64,000 bases of DNA, from positions 483,001 through 547,000 of the forward strand of contig JAXIVH010000006.1 of NCBI GenBank assembly GCA_036785325.1, given 5' to 3'. The notes under the pieces were generated by a model. It was not told the DNA's origin. It worked only from the letters and a program-made list of their open reading frames with translations, and did not search any database. The translations under genes and the position numbers were made by a program. The stretch is from Urophycis tenuis. Lineage: Eukaryota; Chordata; Actinopteri; Gadiformes; Phycidae. Below, piece by piece: positions 22,737 through 37,083 of the stretch (positions are counted from its first letter, which is position 1; each line of letters opens with the position of its first letter).

Positions 22737-25541
22737 AAACGTAAAAAGTAATAATCTAAAACGTAAAACATACTTGTTCCATTACCTTTGGCTATTTGAC
22801 TTAGGTGGGGTAGCCTAGTGAATTCTGTACTTAGTATGTAATGATGTTCCAATATTAAAGGTAATAGTTTGCCATGCATTTAATCACATTTTAACAGTTT
22901 AATATGCAGAACATAATGAATAATCCCAAAGAGTTTATGTAAAATGCTTTAGACAGTGATAAGAAAACAGCTCGATTGCTGCTTGTGTTTTTTACATTAT
23001 ATGTTGTTTATAACATTATCACCGCTAAATTGCAATTGCATGTTGAAGAAAACTGATTTAGTAAAAATATACTTTTTACCTTTTTATTCGAAAATAAAAT
23101 ACATTATTAGCATTATATCAAGCAAATATGGCAAACATAATGTTGAAAATTACATTACATTACATTTACATTCCATGTCTTTCACAAACAGTGTACATCT
23201 GTATTGACGTAATTTATGCCTAGTATCTCTTCTTATGTTGTTCACGGGTACAGTGTTATAGAAGCAAATGGCCTCAGAAGAGCTATTCTCTGAATGTCTT
23301 TGGATGTAAGATTTTGGGCCAGGATGTCAGCATGCCATTGGTTTTGTATTCCTGCGAATGACCTCATAATCCCTCAGGGGGTTTGGATAAATGTGGTTCT
23401 ACTCTATAGATCTAGATTACATATGGTTTGCTGTGTGCTCAACTGCTGTGGGTTGGTTTTGAGCTTGTTTGAAGCTTTATAAAAGCCCTCTCCCGAGTGC
23501 AACTTTGCGATAGCGTATCCAAGCTGTACAGCATGACATCATGAAGAGTGGAGCAGAGTCACACAGTGTAATGGGCATTATAAGTGTTGGCTCTCGCTGT
23601 TGGCCTCTAACTGCTCACAGATGTTCTGTAAGCCTTTGTGTCCCCGACTCCTTGCAGCATACTCTTGGAGACACGCAGACGGCTCTGGGACCGACTAGTA
23701 AAGAAGAATGTGTCAGTCTAATTGTTTACAATTTGGCTGCTGGGTCTGTTAACATAATCAGTTCCTCGATGTTTTAATGACTCCAATGGGACAGTGCCAA
23801 TCAACCACATAGCAGTGTAGCATAGCTGTGTGCTAGTTAATTGGTAACACAATGCTACATGGGGGCCATATTGAGTAAAATGTGCGCCTGCCTGTTAACA
23901 GACATTCAAGGGCAGTCTGTCTGTTGATAGTTCAGTTTATTAGACTTAACAGTGCAAAATGTGTGAAATGTGGTGTTTTTTTGCAGACAGGTCTGACCCT
24001 CCCCCCGAGTCAGGGCCTATCTCCCTGTGTACTCCCCCACAGGCCCCCCTCCCTCCATTGGCTTTAATGCCCATGCTTTGAAGATAGGCCAAGCCAGGGA
24101 TCTATGGGGTCTCTCCTTATCTGTCAGCACTGGGACCCAGTTATCTCACCTTTGTCTGATGTAAGCAGGTAGTACTGCTGTTGTTACCTTGGTTATACAG
24201 TGAAGGCACCTCTGGAGCTGACATTAGCTTGGAGACACATCAATTACCCCATAGAGTGGTGTGATACACAGTATGGCAGAGTTCATTGCGGGGGGGGTCA
24301 AGATCTCTACTGTTAAGATTCACGCACACACGCACACACACAGCAGATATTCAGATAAAATGGGTTATCTTCTCCTGCATTGTTTCCACTGAAGCCTTTT
24401 GTGTATGTTCTCTTTGAACTGACAAACAACCGACAGTTTAGTTTCTGGTTTAGCTGCATTCATGTGAACTTAACAGGCCATGTTACAAGCTCCAGGGCCC
24501 ATGCTGCCGGTGTTGTTGTCATCTTGTCACGTTTCAACAAAGTCTTGGAGGAACTGTTGTGTTGAGTTTGAGTTTGGTTGGATGAACTTCCAATAGCAAG
24601 GTAAAGGTGTGCGAGCACAGGACCATAAGCACTGGGCTCTGTCAACATCCACCCCAAAGAGGAATCTGTGGTCATACAAACATTAAGTAGGGGAAGCTCA
24701 GCTTTACCTTAAAGCTGTAACAAACATTTGATTCATCAGGCTGTCCAGGGAAAATATGGCTTGGAATGTAGCTTTAATCAATTCAGGCTTGCCAGGTCAC
24801 TGGCACATCCTGTTTTGCCAAGGAGCTAATAAATGGCCCTAATTGTGTTTTGGGAAAATTGGGTTGTGTCACTTTCCCCCAACTTCATATCAATAATGGT
24901 GTCAATGAAGACTACTTTGACAAAGAACATCACCTACACTGCAAAGCTCTGTATTATGGCTGTATAATGTCCTCCATATTGAACAGGGTTCCTTTGTGTG
25001 CCTCTGATGTTTATTTGGTTTTGGTCTTGAAATAAGATGTTATTGCAGAGTTGGATGCATCGTCCTCCACACGCTGTAATCCCTAAATCCCATTCCCACA
25101 AGGTGCTTAGTGAGCCTGGAACCTGCCCAACTTTCAATGTTTTCAAATTCTTATTGGCTTCCTGCTCCTTCTTCTTCTCATTCCATCTAATCTCTGCACC
25201 AGGAGCAAACACTACGGTGCCCTACAGATTGTACCTTTTGACGACCTTTGCGCGGAGCAGACAATCATTGTTCACAGTCTATGTTTAGCAACACTACACA
25301 TGACCCTCTGTACAGCTGAACGGCTCTCCTCCCATATCATTTATACCATAAATAAGTATCGCTCTTGGCCAGACCTTGAAGGAAGGATGTGGATGATGTG
25401 GAAAGGGTGCACACTTGGCTCAGCCCAGCCAGTAATATGGGCTAGTCTGAGCGCTTGCCTGCTGTCCAGATGTGCAAGTATTGTGTTGTGTTGTGCCAAA
25501 TCAATCATGTGCCCTCCTACCCCCTCCAGACCTCTCTACTG

Positions 25542-25661
<120 letters not shown>

Positions 25662-25959
25662 TATGTGCGTGCGTGCGGGTGTGTGTGTGTGGGTGTATGT
25701 GTGTGTTGGGGTGGGAGCGCAGTGTTGTTTCTGACCTGGATTACATTTTCACTCTCCCCTTTTTTTGGTTCTTAAGAAATGTAAGGACAAAGTTATTCAA
25801 TGTGAAGGTGATTCATTGAAGAATCAGGTTGTAAAGACATCTGCTGTGTGAATGTTCCTCTAACGGGAGACACTGTTTTACTTTCAGGTATTCCCAACAG
25901 TGTAAAACCTATATGGACCCTAACCAATGGTTGGATTACTGAAATAAACTTATGCGCAT

Positions 25960-26027
25960 TGTTGTTGTTGCTGTTGCTGTTGTTGTTGTTGTTGTTGTTG
26001 TTGCTGTTGCTGTTGTTGTTGTTGTTG
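25960..26027. repeat. (TTG/CTG)n trinucleotide tract
   Basis: About 22 units of TTG with scattered CTG, giving a poly-Leu ORF in one frame. There is no sign that it is translated. Confidence 0.95.
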
Positions 26028-27581
26028 TTTACACTGTGGTTAATCGCTACAGATTGCCTTTGCCAAAGGATGAGAGTATCCTTTTGGTTTTAATGCATTG
26101 CAGTCTCACAACCTAGAGCTGTGGCTGGTGATGGGTCACCAGCCCTTGTCTTCAGAATGAGCTTTGTCTAAGCCAAGGCTTTATGCAAATCAAGGCAAGA
26201 GACCTCCACTGACACCACTGGGCCTTCACAGCCCCAGCTGTAGACCTTGCTCCTTTTACATTTCTAGAAGGTGGATAAGCCCTCCACCTCACATGGAGCC
26301 CTGCACATTACAACCCATTAAACTGTCTGCCTCTCAATGGGGGTTTATATCCCACGAGTGGGATTTACAGCCCTCATTCTGAGCTCCCCCAATAGCTCGC
26401 TTTGCAACAGCCTTTTGGAACTGAATTCAAAATGGTCCCTGAGAGGCCATCTGCCATGGGACGGCCAGCGTTCATCGTCCTGTGCACGCTGTCCTTTAGG
26501 TGTTGCTTGTAGTACTCTGCTCTGCCGTCGTGGAGGTGCTGTCTTCTTCCTGTAATCGGGGCCCAGGGACTAGTGTGTCTATGAAATTAGCTTAATTGTT
26601 GTTTGTATGAAAACGCATATGGAGCCATGCTGAGATGCTGCAGCTTGGCTTTCCATCTGGTTTGCATGACATTCTGTATGCCAGTCATATGCTTACTGAC
26701 ACACTACTTAGGAGAGGAGGACTTTAGGAGTTGAAGGAGGAGTTAAGTGTGAATGGGTTGTTGTCAAAAAGGTTTGCACGTGAGCCCGTTTAAATGGCGC
26801 ATGATGCATATTTTAGTCAACATTGGACACTTGACACTCCTAAATCTTGACTACAACTTTGCGTTGTAGGTACATTTTAAGTACAATCGATTCTGCAAGG
26901 ACTCAGTGACGACCCTCATGTGGGGAAAGTGGATCCTGACAATGGGCCCATTTATATGGAGGGATATTCCTACCAGTGTGTACGCTCCAGGGCACCATGT
27001 GACTGCCTCACATTCAGGTCATGTCATCCCTCTCAGCCCTTTGACCCTGTTTGAGAGCCACTGCTGACTTCCTGAACATCCCCATTCATCCCATTCAGAT
27101 GTCTGTGTGCATTGCTGGAAGACATGAAGCCATCTCAAGCCCTTTACCATCCCTCAGTGTACCGAGGAGCCCTGGCATCATTAGGACACATTGTCACATG
27201 CTGTCAAAACGTAACCCACACCAATGCTTTTTAAAACATAAACTTGTGCATTTCTCTCACTCTGGGTGAGTCTCTGGGAGATGACAATCATCTCTCCCTC
27301 TCCTTCCTGACCACCAGGGGGACTCAGATTTGAATACATAGATGAGGGACAGGATTGGCCATCTGGGTTTCATCATAAGAGGATCAAACCCTCATTGGAC
27401 ACAACCTCCTTTGATCCTGGTGATTTGTGATGTGAATTCTGATGTCCACAGTGCACCAAGTTCTGGGTTTCTGGCAGTGTGTTGATACTCTGTTAATCCT
27501 GCTTGGTTCCTTTTATCCCACTTAATTTGACATATTTTGACTTTTTGTTGGGCGTTTTATTGAGGAAGATTGCTTCCAATG

Positions 27582-27621
<40 letters not shown>

Positions 27622-28300
27622 TTTGTTTGTTTGTGTTTGTGTCTGTGTGAAATTTCTTTGGTATGCATTAGCAAATATGTTTTTAGTCAAATCACAATGG
27701 TCTGAAACACTGACATTCAGAAGAAGACCCTGGGGGCGCTTGATTTGGACCAGGGGTGTCTGCTGGTGTAGGGGTTGAACTCAGGTCACGTTTTGAGTCC
27801 AGTCAATTAAATCAAATGAAAATTACATCAAGTAAAGGTAAGGAATAGCCAGATATTCAAACGTCATCCAGAGTTACTTTTACACAGTTTTTCTTCTATG
27901 CAGTGAGTCTCATATACAAAAAATGTGTTTACCTCACATTTTTACATGGAGTTACCGCACCACATTCAAGTATCAGTCTGTTTTCTTATTGTACTTATTG
28001 GTGTTGCCATGGTGTCCAGGCATTTCTGGGTGTGTTTCTATTGGTCCCCAGACTGAGTTAGTATGTCTGCTATGTCTAGAGCTATGGGGGATGCTAATCC
28101 TCTATTAAACAGGAAACCAGATGAGTCATGTGTGAAAACCTGGGTTGATACCGCAGACACTGCAGTGAGAGGCTTCTCTTCACGGCATTGTCTGTGTTGT
28201 CCATGTGTTCCACATGAGACATTATTACCAGGGATGGAAGGCTCATTTGGCTTTGCGTTCTCAGGAAATGCCTGATTTACTGCATTTTTATCACAATGCA

Positions 28301-31300
28301 AAATGATCTTGTAATATTTACGCTTTATTTTTTAGATCCCTTCTTTATTCGTTTTCGTAGTGATGGCGGAGTGGACTCAATCCAACGCTTACTACTGATG
28401 TGATTGACAAAGAAAATCCTCTTAGTGTATCTCTGTGCTCTTTCTAGGCCAGCGAATGGCTCTGTGAGCAGAGTAGTAGTGGGGGAAACAAAACAACCAA
28501 AACAACTCTGGTCAGTCCAGCAATGACCGTCGGATATCCTCTCGGTGTAACCTCCTTTGTCCACTACACGCGAGGGTCTCCTTTGAAATACAACCCCCTG
28601 TTCTCTCCCCTTCCTCTCCTGTTCCCTCCTCTTCTCCTGGCCGCCTGCACCAGCAGCTGGGGGGTTAATGTTTAGCAGTGCCCCAGCAGCAGAAAGAGAG
28701 GCAGGAGTTGCAGGAGGAGGGGGAGAGGGGATGGGGCGGGGGTGGCCGTGAGCAGGGGGTGGGGGCTGGTCCACAGCTGTTGTAGTAGGCAGGGTCTATT
28801 GGGTAGGAAGCCTGCCTCACTCGCCCTGGAACAATGGGAGACGTAGCTGGCTCTGCAGAGTGGCCAGGCTACACACACATGCATGTGCACCGTGTCGTAC
28901 CCAAGGACGCTGGGTTCCTAGCCCTGGAGTAGAGGCTAGCGCTGCCCGCGCTGTGGTGACAGCAGTGAACGGGAAGGGAACCAAACCTCTCAACCAGAAC
29001 CAGTAAAACCAAACATGGAGCCGGTAGCCTAGCGCCCTCTCCATAGCCTTTCTTTTTGTATCTGGGTTCTCTGGATCCTCCTGCCGTGAGGACCTCTCTG
29101 AGGAGTGGATGACAGAGAAGGCAGAAGCGACAGCAAGGTGAGACAGCCCAAAAATAACCACTACAGTTAAACTGTATTTTTATTGTTTAAATAACTGCCT
29201 GGTGTATGTTGTGTCTTTTGCGCTGTTCCTGGCTCCCCTCGGTAGACTGCTGCTGTGCTTTAGCAGCAGTAGTGGTAGCTAGTAGATGTAGCTTAAGTAT
29301 AATCTGTTTAAAACAAATGCAATGACAGAGGGCAAACTAATGTTGGGTTGTTCTCAAGATTCAGGCAAAAGATGGAAATGATAAGGCCAGGTCCATTTTG
29401 CTGGGTGTGTGTGGTTTAATTTATATAAGGGCTCTAGCATTTATGAGATAGTCTTCAGTTATTCATTATATCATTATTATATATTTTAGTATGTCAATGA
29501 AAAAAAGGTGGAACATGGGTTGTTGTGGTTACAGATAACAATGTGTCATAAATCTGCCATTCGGATGCAGAGGCTGGGACCGAGTGTGTGTGTGTGTGGG
29601 GGGGGGGGGGCATTATGGCATTATGGAAACCCTTAATGATGTTGATACATGAAAAGTATGGAAAAATAAACAACAAAATCAGTCTCTTTGTCAGGGGTGG
29701 GAGACCTATATTTCCTTGTCTTTGTGGAGAAGTGGATTGAGGGGTGGGGGCTAAACCAGCTACACCAGGATGCTTGTGATTCCACTGTGATATACAGTTC
29801 ATGGCTTTGAACCAGCCTCTCTGGCCTTTTAGGAAGGCACTATAGACACACACACCCCATCCCCCTTACCCTGCTGCCTCCACTCCTCATCCCAAATATT
29901 GCTTGTGTACGATTTGTCTCGGCTCCCTCTGCCAGAACATCAGAGGAAATAGCACAGAGGACCCCCTGCTGGCCTTCTCTGTCTGCCCCCCTCCCCCTTT
30001 CCCTTTTTAGTTCTTCAATATTCATCAGAAATGTTGCCTCTATAATTCTGTTGATGAAGATCTTATATGGTGTAGAGACCACCCCTTCCCCCCCAATTTG
30101 GCCTATATTTTTTTGCGGGGAGGACTCCTTCATCCCGCATCTTGTCTGAATCTTGGTTCTGCGTGTTTGATGTTCTTTTTGTTGTAACGTTTACATCTAC
30201 CACCTCCGCACCCTGCCTTCCCAGGCAGAGCTGCCTCTTGCAGACTGGCAGATGGAAAGGGTGCTGTTTGACATACTCTGGATCGGCCTTGACAAATCTC
30301 AGAGCGTGTGACTGACATGATTTAAGAAGCTTTTAAGCATTTTCTCCCCTCTTGCTCGCTTTTATTATTTCTGCCCTGATTCCATGAGCCTGGTCTCTGT
30401 CTCCTCCCTGCGGCGTCCGCCCAGAGCCTCCACACTTTGAACTCTCTCAATCTGAGGAGCCCCACATGGCAGCACGCTCATCTCTGCCCCTCGGTCTCAG
30501 AGCGGTAAATATATTCTGCTCTTTTGGAAGATAAATCAGGAGAGCAGCACAGCACCATCTTGGCAGCACTCTACATGCTAGCGCGCTCTCATCTGATGCT
30601 CTGTGATCGGCTGCTTCTCCTTTCAGCCTGGGATCAGGGATCACTGATCACGGCCTATTCTCTCTGAGGCCATACCAGGTAGTCCACAATCAGGAGGGTT
30701 TCCTCTCAGAGTGAGCAGCTACAGCCACGTGTCTCCATGAAACCCAGATTGAGAGGGCAGATGCTCAACACCTCTAATCCCATTCAGGTTGACAAGATCT
30801 AATCAAGATCAGCCCCCAGTGCCCTGGCAGCCCGCTGTGGATAGAGTTCCTTCCTGTACACTATGTTATGGCACGGGGATTTGGGAGTTGGTTTTGTGTG
30901 TGTCTGTGTGTGTGTGTGTGGGGGGGGGGGAGGTCTACATTCTGATTCAGAGCGTAGCTGCAAATTAACTTAATCACCATAGAACTCCATTCAATTCATC
31001 CACTCCATTCCCAGATTGGCCCGTAAAAAAAAAGAAAACAAAAGAAAATAGATTGCGGCATGCTAGGCATGTATGGTCTGCATGTCCTGCGTTTATTAAA
31101 AAGACATAAAAGAGGCGTTCTTAAATGCTGTGTCTACTGAATTATTCATCCCATTTTCTTTCATTACACTTTCCAATGAGTCAGAGATGAAAGGAAAGAT
31201 GAGAGGGGGAGTAGGAGGGAGAGAGAGAGTCTGTGAGAGAGTGACATAGTGAGACAGGGTGTGTAAGCTGGGCGTGGGTGGGGGTTGTGTTCTTGGCGTC

Positions 31301-32107
31301 TACGCTGGTGTCTCCCATGGGTGACAGGGGATTCTTACTCCTCCCCCTCCGTCCTCCCGTGCGTCCTCCTCTGTGACTATTGGCTCTGAGGGCAGGGAAG
31401 CGTAGTGTGTGTGACCCCATGCCGCAGCTCACTCAGAGGTGACCAGCACCTCCAGGCTCACTCAGAGATGACCAGCACCTCCAGGCTCACTCAGAGATGA
31501 CCAGCACCTCCAGGCTCACTCAGAGGTGACCAGCACCTCCAGGCTCACTCAGAGGTGACCAGCACCTCCAGGCTCACTCAGAGATGACCAGCACCTCCAG
31601 GCTCACTCAGAGGTGACCAGCACCTCCAGGCTCACTCAGAGGTGACCAGCACCTCCAGGCTCACTCAGAGGTGACCAGCACCTCCAGGCTCACTCAGAGG
31701 TGACCAGCACCTCCAGGCTCACTCAGAGGTGACCAGCACCTCCAGGCTCACTCAGAGGTGACCAGCACCTCCAGGCTCATGGCTCCGCTGGCGTCACTGC
31801 TGGCCGGGATTGGTTGCTTGTTAAAAGGAGGACCAAACTGACCGCATAATGCTCATCCCCTAGTCCCCTCCCCTACTCTGTAATTTAGGTAGTGAAAGGA
31901 TGTGTGTCCGTGGGGCGGGGTGGGGGATATTCTTTTGTGTGTGTTTGTGTGAATGATTCCTGTCATAGGTAACGTTCTGGTGGAACAGTAAAAACAGTAA
32001 AAATAGTAGAAACAGGATTTGCACCAGAAAGGCCATGAGCGCACTGCCCTGCAGTGTTCCATTCTAATCCTGTTACTGTGGGCTTTCTTTTGTTTTCTCT
32101 CTCTAAG
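28301..32107 (+). other. Non-coding region continuing the probable nckap5l 5' intron
   Basis: No recognised exon. The stretch 28550-29150 is GC-rich with Pro/Arg-rich shadow ORFs on the minus strand; these lack family motifs and are probably chance. G-runs occur at 29598-29610 and 30921-30931, and a 29-bp minisatellite sits at 31428-31779. Confidence 0.45.
31428..31779. repeat. 29-bp minisatellite, about 12 copies
   Basis: The unit is CTCACTCAGAGGTGACCAGC followed by ACCTCCAGG; copies differ mainly by G/A in GAGGTGA or GAGATGA. The array is recent, judged by its near identity. Confidence 0.95.
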
Positions 32108-32179
32108 CTCTTTGGTCGAGTCGGGAGAGAGAGGTACCTGACAGGAGAGGGAGGATCTTCAAGGGGGCTGAAGTCACAG
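32108..32179 (+). other. Candidate non-coding 5' exon (possibly nckap5l)
   Basis: A strong pyrimidine tract and acceptor (TTTTCTCTCTCTAAG) precede 72 bases that end in CACAG before GTGAGT, a near-consensus donor. There is no long ORF. Its place between a CpG-rich candidate first exon and the first nckap5l coding exon fits a 5' UTR exon. This rests on splice signals alone. Confidence 0.3.
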
Positions 32180-32883
32180 GTGAGTGTGTGGATTTATAAT
32201 ATTTATAATATGTGTTCATGTGTCTCATATGCGTTCGGAAAAAAAACATATGTTCTGTTATATTTGCAGGGTTGCAATTTTTAAGGTGTTTGCCACAACG
32301 CTATTGGTTTACATAAGAAAAAATGCAGCTTTACCCAAGTTATCAAAATGGGGCTATTGTCACGTGTATTAGTTGACCTTGTTCCACTGGCCAGTTCCAG
32401 AATCCTGTTTATTGTCCCAGCCCCTCTGTTGCCTGTGTGATGATGGGCAGCCTCTTGACAGCCTCTGTTTACGGCCCGTAGACATTGTGTTTCAGCGGTA
32501 ACCACACATGAAAACTGACCCCGTCTACCTTTGGCTGCTGGATCTGTTTTTTTTGTGTCTTCCTAAACGCTCTGCCTGTTTGTCTCCAATACATGACGCA
32601 GGGATTCTCTGGTGTTGAGTGTCACACTGAGGAAACTAGGTCACATCAACATCTCGTTTGTTCATGTTGTTGTTTTTTTAGCCCTATGATTTCAGTATGG
32701 AAGGTATCCATTTTACAGATTTTTTGGGGGGTTGGGGTGGGGGGGGGGCGTTTAAATAGACAGAGCGGGCGCCCTCGCTCTGAGGACAACACATGATAGG
32801 GCTGTTCTGTCCTCTGATTGCAGTGGCTGGCTGCACTCTGTTTACACTTGTTGACGCCACGGTGTGGACGCCAGGGGCTGACA

Positions 32884-33220
32884 CGGGGCTGAGTTTGGGA
32901 GGCGGGGGCTGAGTTTGGGAGGAGGAGGCTGAGTTTGGGAGGAGGGGGCTGAGTTTGGGAGGAGGGGGCTGAGTTTGGGGCACGGGGGCTGAGTTTGGGA
33001 GGAGGGGGCTGAGTTTGGGGCACGGGGGCTGAGTTTGGGAGGAGGGGGCTGAGTTTGGGAGGAGGGGGCTGAGTTTGGGAGGAGGGGGCTGAGTTTGGGA
33101 GGAGGGGGCTGAGTTTGGGAGGCGGGGCTGAGTTTGGGAGGAGGGGGCTGAGTTTGGGAGGCGGGGGCTGAGTTTGGGAGGAGGGGGCTGAGTTTGGGAG
33201 GAGGGGGCTGAGTTTGGGGA
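32884..33220. repeat. 20-bp G-rich minisatellite, about 17 copies
   Basis: The unit is GGGGGCTGAGTTTGGGAGGA with variants GGGGCAC, GAGGC and GGGGC. Each unit has two or three G-runs, so almost any few adjacent units satisfy a G-quadruplex pattern on the plus strand. The Pro/Ser-rich minus-strand ORFs through it are artefacts of the repeat. Confidence 0.95.
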
Positions 33221-33595
33221 TGGATGAAAAGCACTGCTGCTGTTTTGACACTGTTTTCCCTCCATTTCCCCAGTTGTTTTACCCCTGAAATGTCCCTTTC
33301 TATCAAAGACTCGTGTTGGGGTTCCCCGTGTCTGGCATGTCTCCTTTGTTACTGTCATGCAACGTGCAGGTGGGGAAACCTTGGAAACTACTGCTGGCTA
33401 CCAGGATATCATTGTTGTGACTCGGCCAAATGAACAGCTTTGAGTTCATGGTGTTTTTTTCTGAAAGTGTAAATATTGTGTCACTTGGTGGCTGGAGAGG
33501 TATTATTTAGACTATTTGAAACTCTGGTTAAGTCATGCCTAAGTATGTGGTCAAATAGATTGATGTTCAAAAGCATCCAAAGAGTCCTCTTCTAG

Positions 33596-33616
33596 GTATA
33601 TATATATATATATATA

Positions 33617-33672
<56 letters not shown>

Positions 33673-33676
33673 TATA
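33596..33676. repeat. (TA)n microsatellite
   Basis: An alternating TA tract with a few G and C interruptions over about 80 bases. Confidence 0.95.
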
Positions 33677-34785
33677 CATCTTCTGCTGTGATTTCTGTGG
33701 CTGTCTTATGTTGTTGAAAATCTTGATCATGCTTTTGTATTACACTGATTGTTCTCAGCCTCACCTGTTTAATGTCTTGGATACAAACATCTAAAGCTAA
33801 ATAACTACATTTAATGTATAGTTAGTGGCCCATTTTTCAAACATGATTATTATACAGAGTATTTGAAACAAGGATGAGGAAAAATAGTCATCAAAAGTCC
33901 CTGTTTTTGTGTAGACAGGATATGCTTAATGTGTATGGCAGAAATGTCCCCTCACTGTCATTCCCCTACTTCCTATTTGATGTCATTTCCTGCATGTTGC
34001 AGGTATCCACTATTACTATACTGTTAGTGTTAATATAGTCCATGTTGCTGATTTCCTCTTTGGTGCTGATTGTATTTCCTGTTTCGCCAGAAATGAAGAG
34101 CAGAGTAGCACCTACTCTAGCCCAGTTCAGTGGATGTGGAGAGAAGCAGCCATACAACTGAAGTTCTCACACAGTGAAACGAGGATGTTTAGGGAAATGT
34201 GTTTGCTTTCTCTGTTACACAGAGGCAGGTGATGTCCTGACTTCTTTGTGACTTGTTTTGCTTTTTCCTCTGTGGTGTATGCCTCTACAAACAAACACAC
34301 TGCACTAGCTGAAAATAACTCTTCAATTCTGCTGTTGTACGTCTGAGGCTAGGCTAGGGCCACACGGCACATTGTAAATAGACGTGGATACTCTGCCCTC
34401 GCTTCTCACACTGGGAGCCACGTAGAGAGATCCATTCAGCTCTCCGGCCTCTGAAGAATGTCGATATTAAAATAGCAAACGCAATAGGCTTGCAATTTAC
34501 TGAGGCATGTTTCCCACAAGTTATGTTGCTTATGTGGACAAGTACAAATGATGGGAGCTTGCTTCCTACCGCGAGCCGCTGGACAGTAAGCTGTGAACAA
34601 GGAGCCATGCTGGGTGGGCCGTTGGGTGACAGCACCCACCCAGATGTCAGTGTGTGGCAGCCAGGCCCTGTGAAAGACACTCCTGGTACTGCAGCACCTC
34701 TCCTGTCACGCGGATGTCAACAGTCTGCTGTGTGTGTCGCCCAGTGCGCATTGTCTGCTATCAATGTGCCTGTAAGTCTCTGTCT

Positions 34786-34940
<155 letters not shown>

Positions 34941-35407
34941 GGTGGAGTTCCAGTGAACACTGTCGTGTTTAACTTAAACTTCTTTGTTTCTTGTCTTGTC
35001 AGAGCTGGTGGCTTTTCTTTGCCCGTTGCATCAGAAGTAAGCCTCAGTGGACTGCCTGCATTATATTTAGACTTTGTTGTCTTTGGTGCAACGCTGTAAT
35101 TTCTAGTGAACGTTCTTTCGGCACACATGGACGCGGGTTTGTGGTCTCCTCCAATGCCCCTACCCACCCCCGCCCCACCCACCTCCACCCTCCCCTCCTC
35201 CTCCCTGCCCACCCAGCTTTGATGTGCATTAGCCAGGAGAATGGCTGGTATTTATAACCACTCAATAACGCGCCTGTGGCCAAGGTTAAGCGGCCTGCCT
35301 GTATCCGTATCCCTTCTCAGATGGGCTGCATTGATTTGGACCTCCATTACACACCGTAGAGCTGGCAGCGCTCCGTCAAGCCCCCTAAGTAGCCTTCAGT
35401 GTAGACG

Positions 35408-35575
35408 GGCTGCTGCTTAAAGGGGCTGCTGCTTAAAGGGGCTGCTGCTTAAAGGGGCTGCTGCTTAAAGGGGCTGCTGCTTACTGGGGCTGCTGCTTAA
35501 AGGGGCTGCTGCTTACTGGGGCTGCTGCTTAAAGGGGCTGCTGCTTACTGGGGCTGCTGCTGCTTACTGGGGCTG
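35408..35575. repeat. 16-bp minisatellite, about 10 copies
   Basis: The unit is GGGCTGCTGCTTAAAG with a TACTG variant that alternates with TAAAG in later copies, a higher-order pattern typical of recent unequal exchange. Confidence 0.9.
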
Positions 35576-37083
35576 CTCTACAGCCCTGGGAGGGCTGGAC
35601 CTCCACTACAACATGGCCGACATGGCTCAATCATTTCCTGGTAAATGTTTACCAGAATACATCTCATGGAATTAGAGCTGCGTTCAAAGCACTCCAGCTG
35701 GCCCCCGTGCTTTCCTCAAGAAACTGTTGCAAACTAATGGGCTGCACTTAGTGGGGCTGGGCACCGTGGTAGAATTTATCATCGCCACAATTATAGGGAA
35801 TCTCACTCCATCACTGTGTCTGATACTGGTGCATTCCACCAACCATGTGAAAAATGACATTGGACAGTCATGGCATTGAGCTTTATATGCAAATCTGGGA
35901 CCTCCATGCGTGCAAACGGTGAAACCCTAATGACTCCTAAACATTTGCTCTCACTGTGTAAAGAGAGAGAGCAAATATACATTCCCTATTTGTAAATGTT
36001 ACTACTATTGGCACCTTTCATACATGGAAAACCGGCCAAAGTGTTTTCCGCTCAATCAAATAGCCTGAGTATGAGTTGATTTATGATAAGCTCTTGACTG
36101 AAGATACGAAGACAATAGACAGTAGTCAACGGCGTCTACAGATCAAGTGTTTCTTTGTGTGCGTACATGAATGTGTCACCCGTCTGGTCCAAGCTCTGAA
36201 TGTGTGCGGGCAGGCCCATGTCCTCACCCCTGTCTGGGACTCAAGGTGCAAGGTGCCTCAAGGGGTGACTAAAGGAACGTAGATCACCGCCACACACACA
36301 CACACACACGATGTGCAAGGACATGTGTTCACTGGCTGTAGCACCACAGGTTGCCCACCTGGTTCTGGGGCGTGTGGCCCATCCCTCATGGCTACAGTCT
36401 GCCTGAACTCTGCTGGATGCTCCTGGTGCTGGATTCACTCCACAGCTCAAACAACTCAATGTGACCTTCTTTTGGTTTTTACAATGAATCAGCTAATGAG
36501 CTATCATTTGAGTGAAATCTCGTAGAAATGCCGTCTATGCTATTTCTAACCAGTCAAGTCCTCTCCTCCCGATTCCCCTGGGCGTCGGGGTCTCCACCTC
36601 ACGGGCAGAGAAGGCAGGGAGGAAGCAGAAACGGAGGCCACCTTTTTTTTTCTTTTTTTTTATGTATTTTCCAATGCTCTGTCCCCCTCCATGTGCTGGG
36701 CACCTTCAAACCCCAACATATAGCTGGCAATATTACCAGATATATGCCAATATAAGTTACAGCAGAATAGTCTGTCTTTCTTTATTTATACTATCTGTCA
36801 ATACTGTGGTTGATTAGAATTGGTCAGTTTTCACTGCCCTGAAAATAACTTGCCAATGAAGATGAAATCAAAATCTAATGTATAAATGAATACTTAGCAA
36901 GACATTTTTGCAGGTTTTATGTAAATACATCAGGGTTATGTATTCAAAATGTTGAACTGAGGAATGTCGACTGTTGGACGACGCCTTGAGATCGGTTCAG
37001 TGATCAGTGATCAGTTTATTCATCCGATCACAGAGACGTAACATAAATAAGTCAGAGGTCAACGTTGTCTTCCAGATGAGAAC

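Noticed and set aside
28325..28774. 149-residue minus-strand ORF, Pro-rich then basic
   Set aside because: GC-rich low-complexity start, no recognised domain, and a drift into unrelated text; likely chance in a GC-rich intron.
31260..31440. Possible coding exon with a Gly/Arg-rich minus-strand ORF
   Set aside because: It runs into simple repeat, lacks splice sites of quality and shows no family motif.
32646..33358. Pro/Ser-rich minus-strand ORFs of 150-224 residues
   Set aside because: The 20-bp minisatellite is open in several frames at once, which is the mark of a repeat, not of coding selection.
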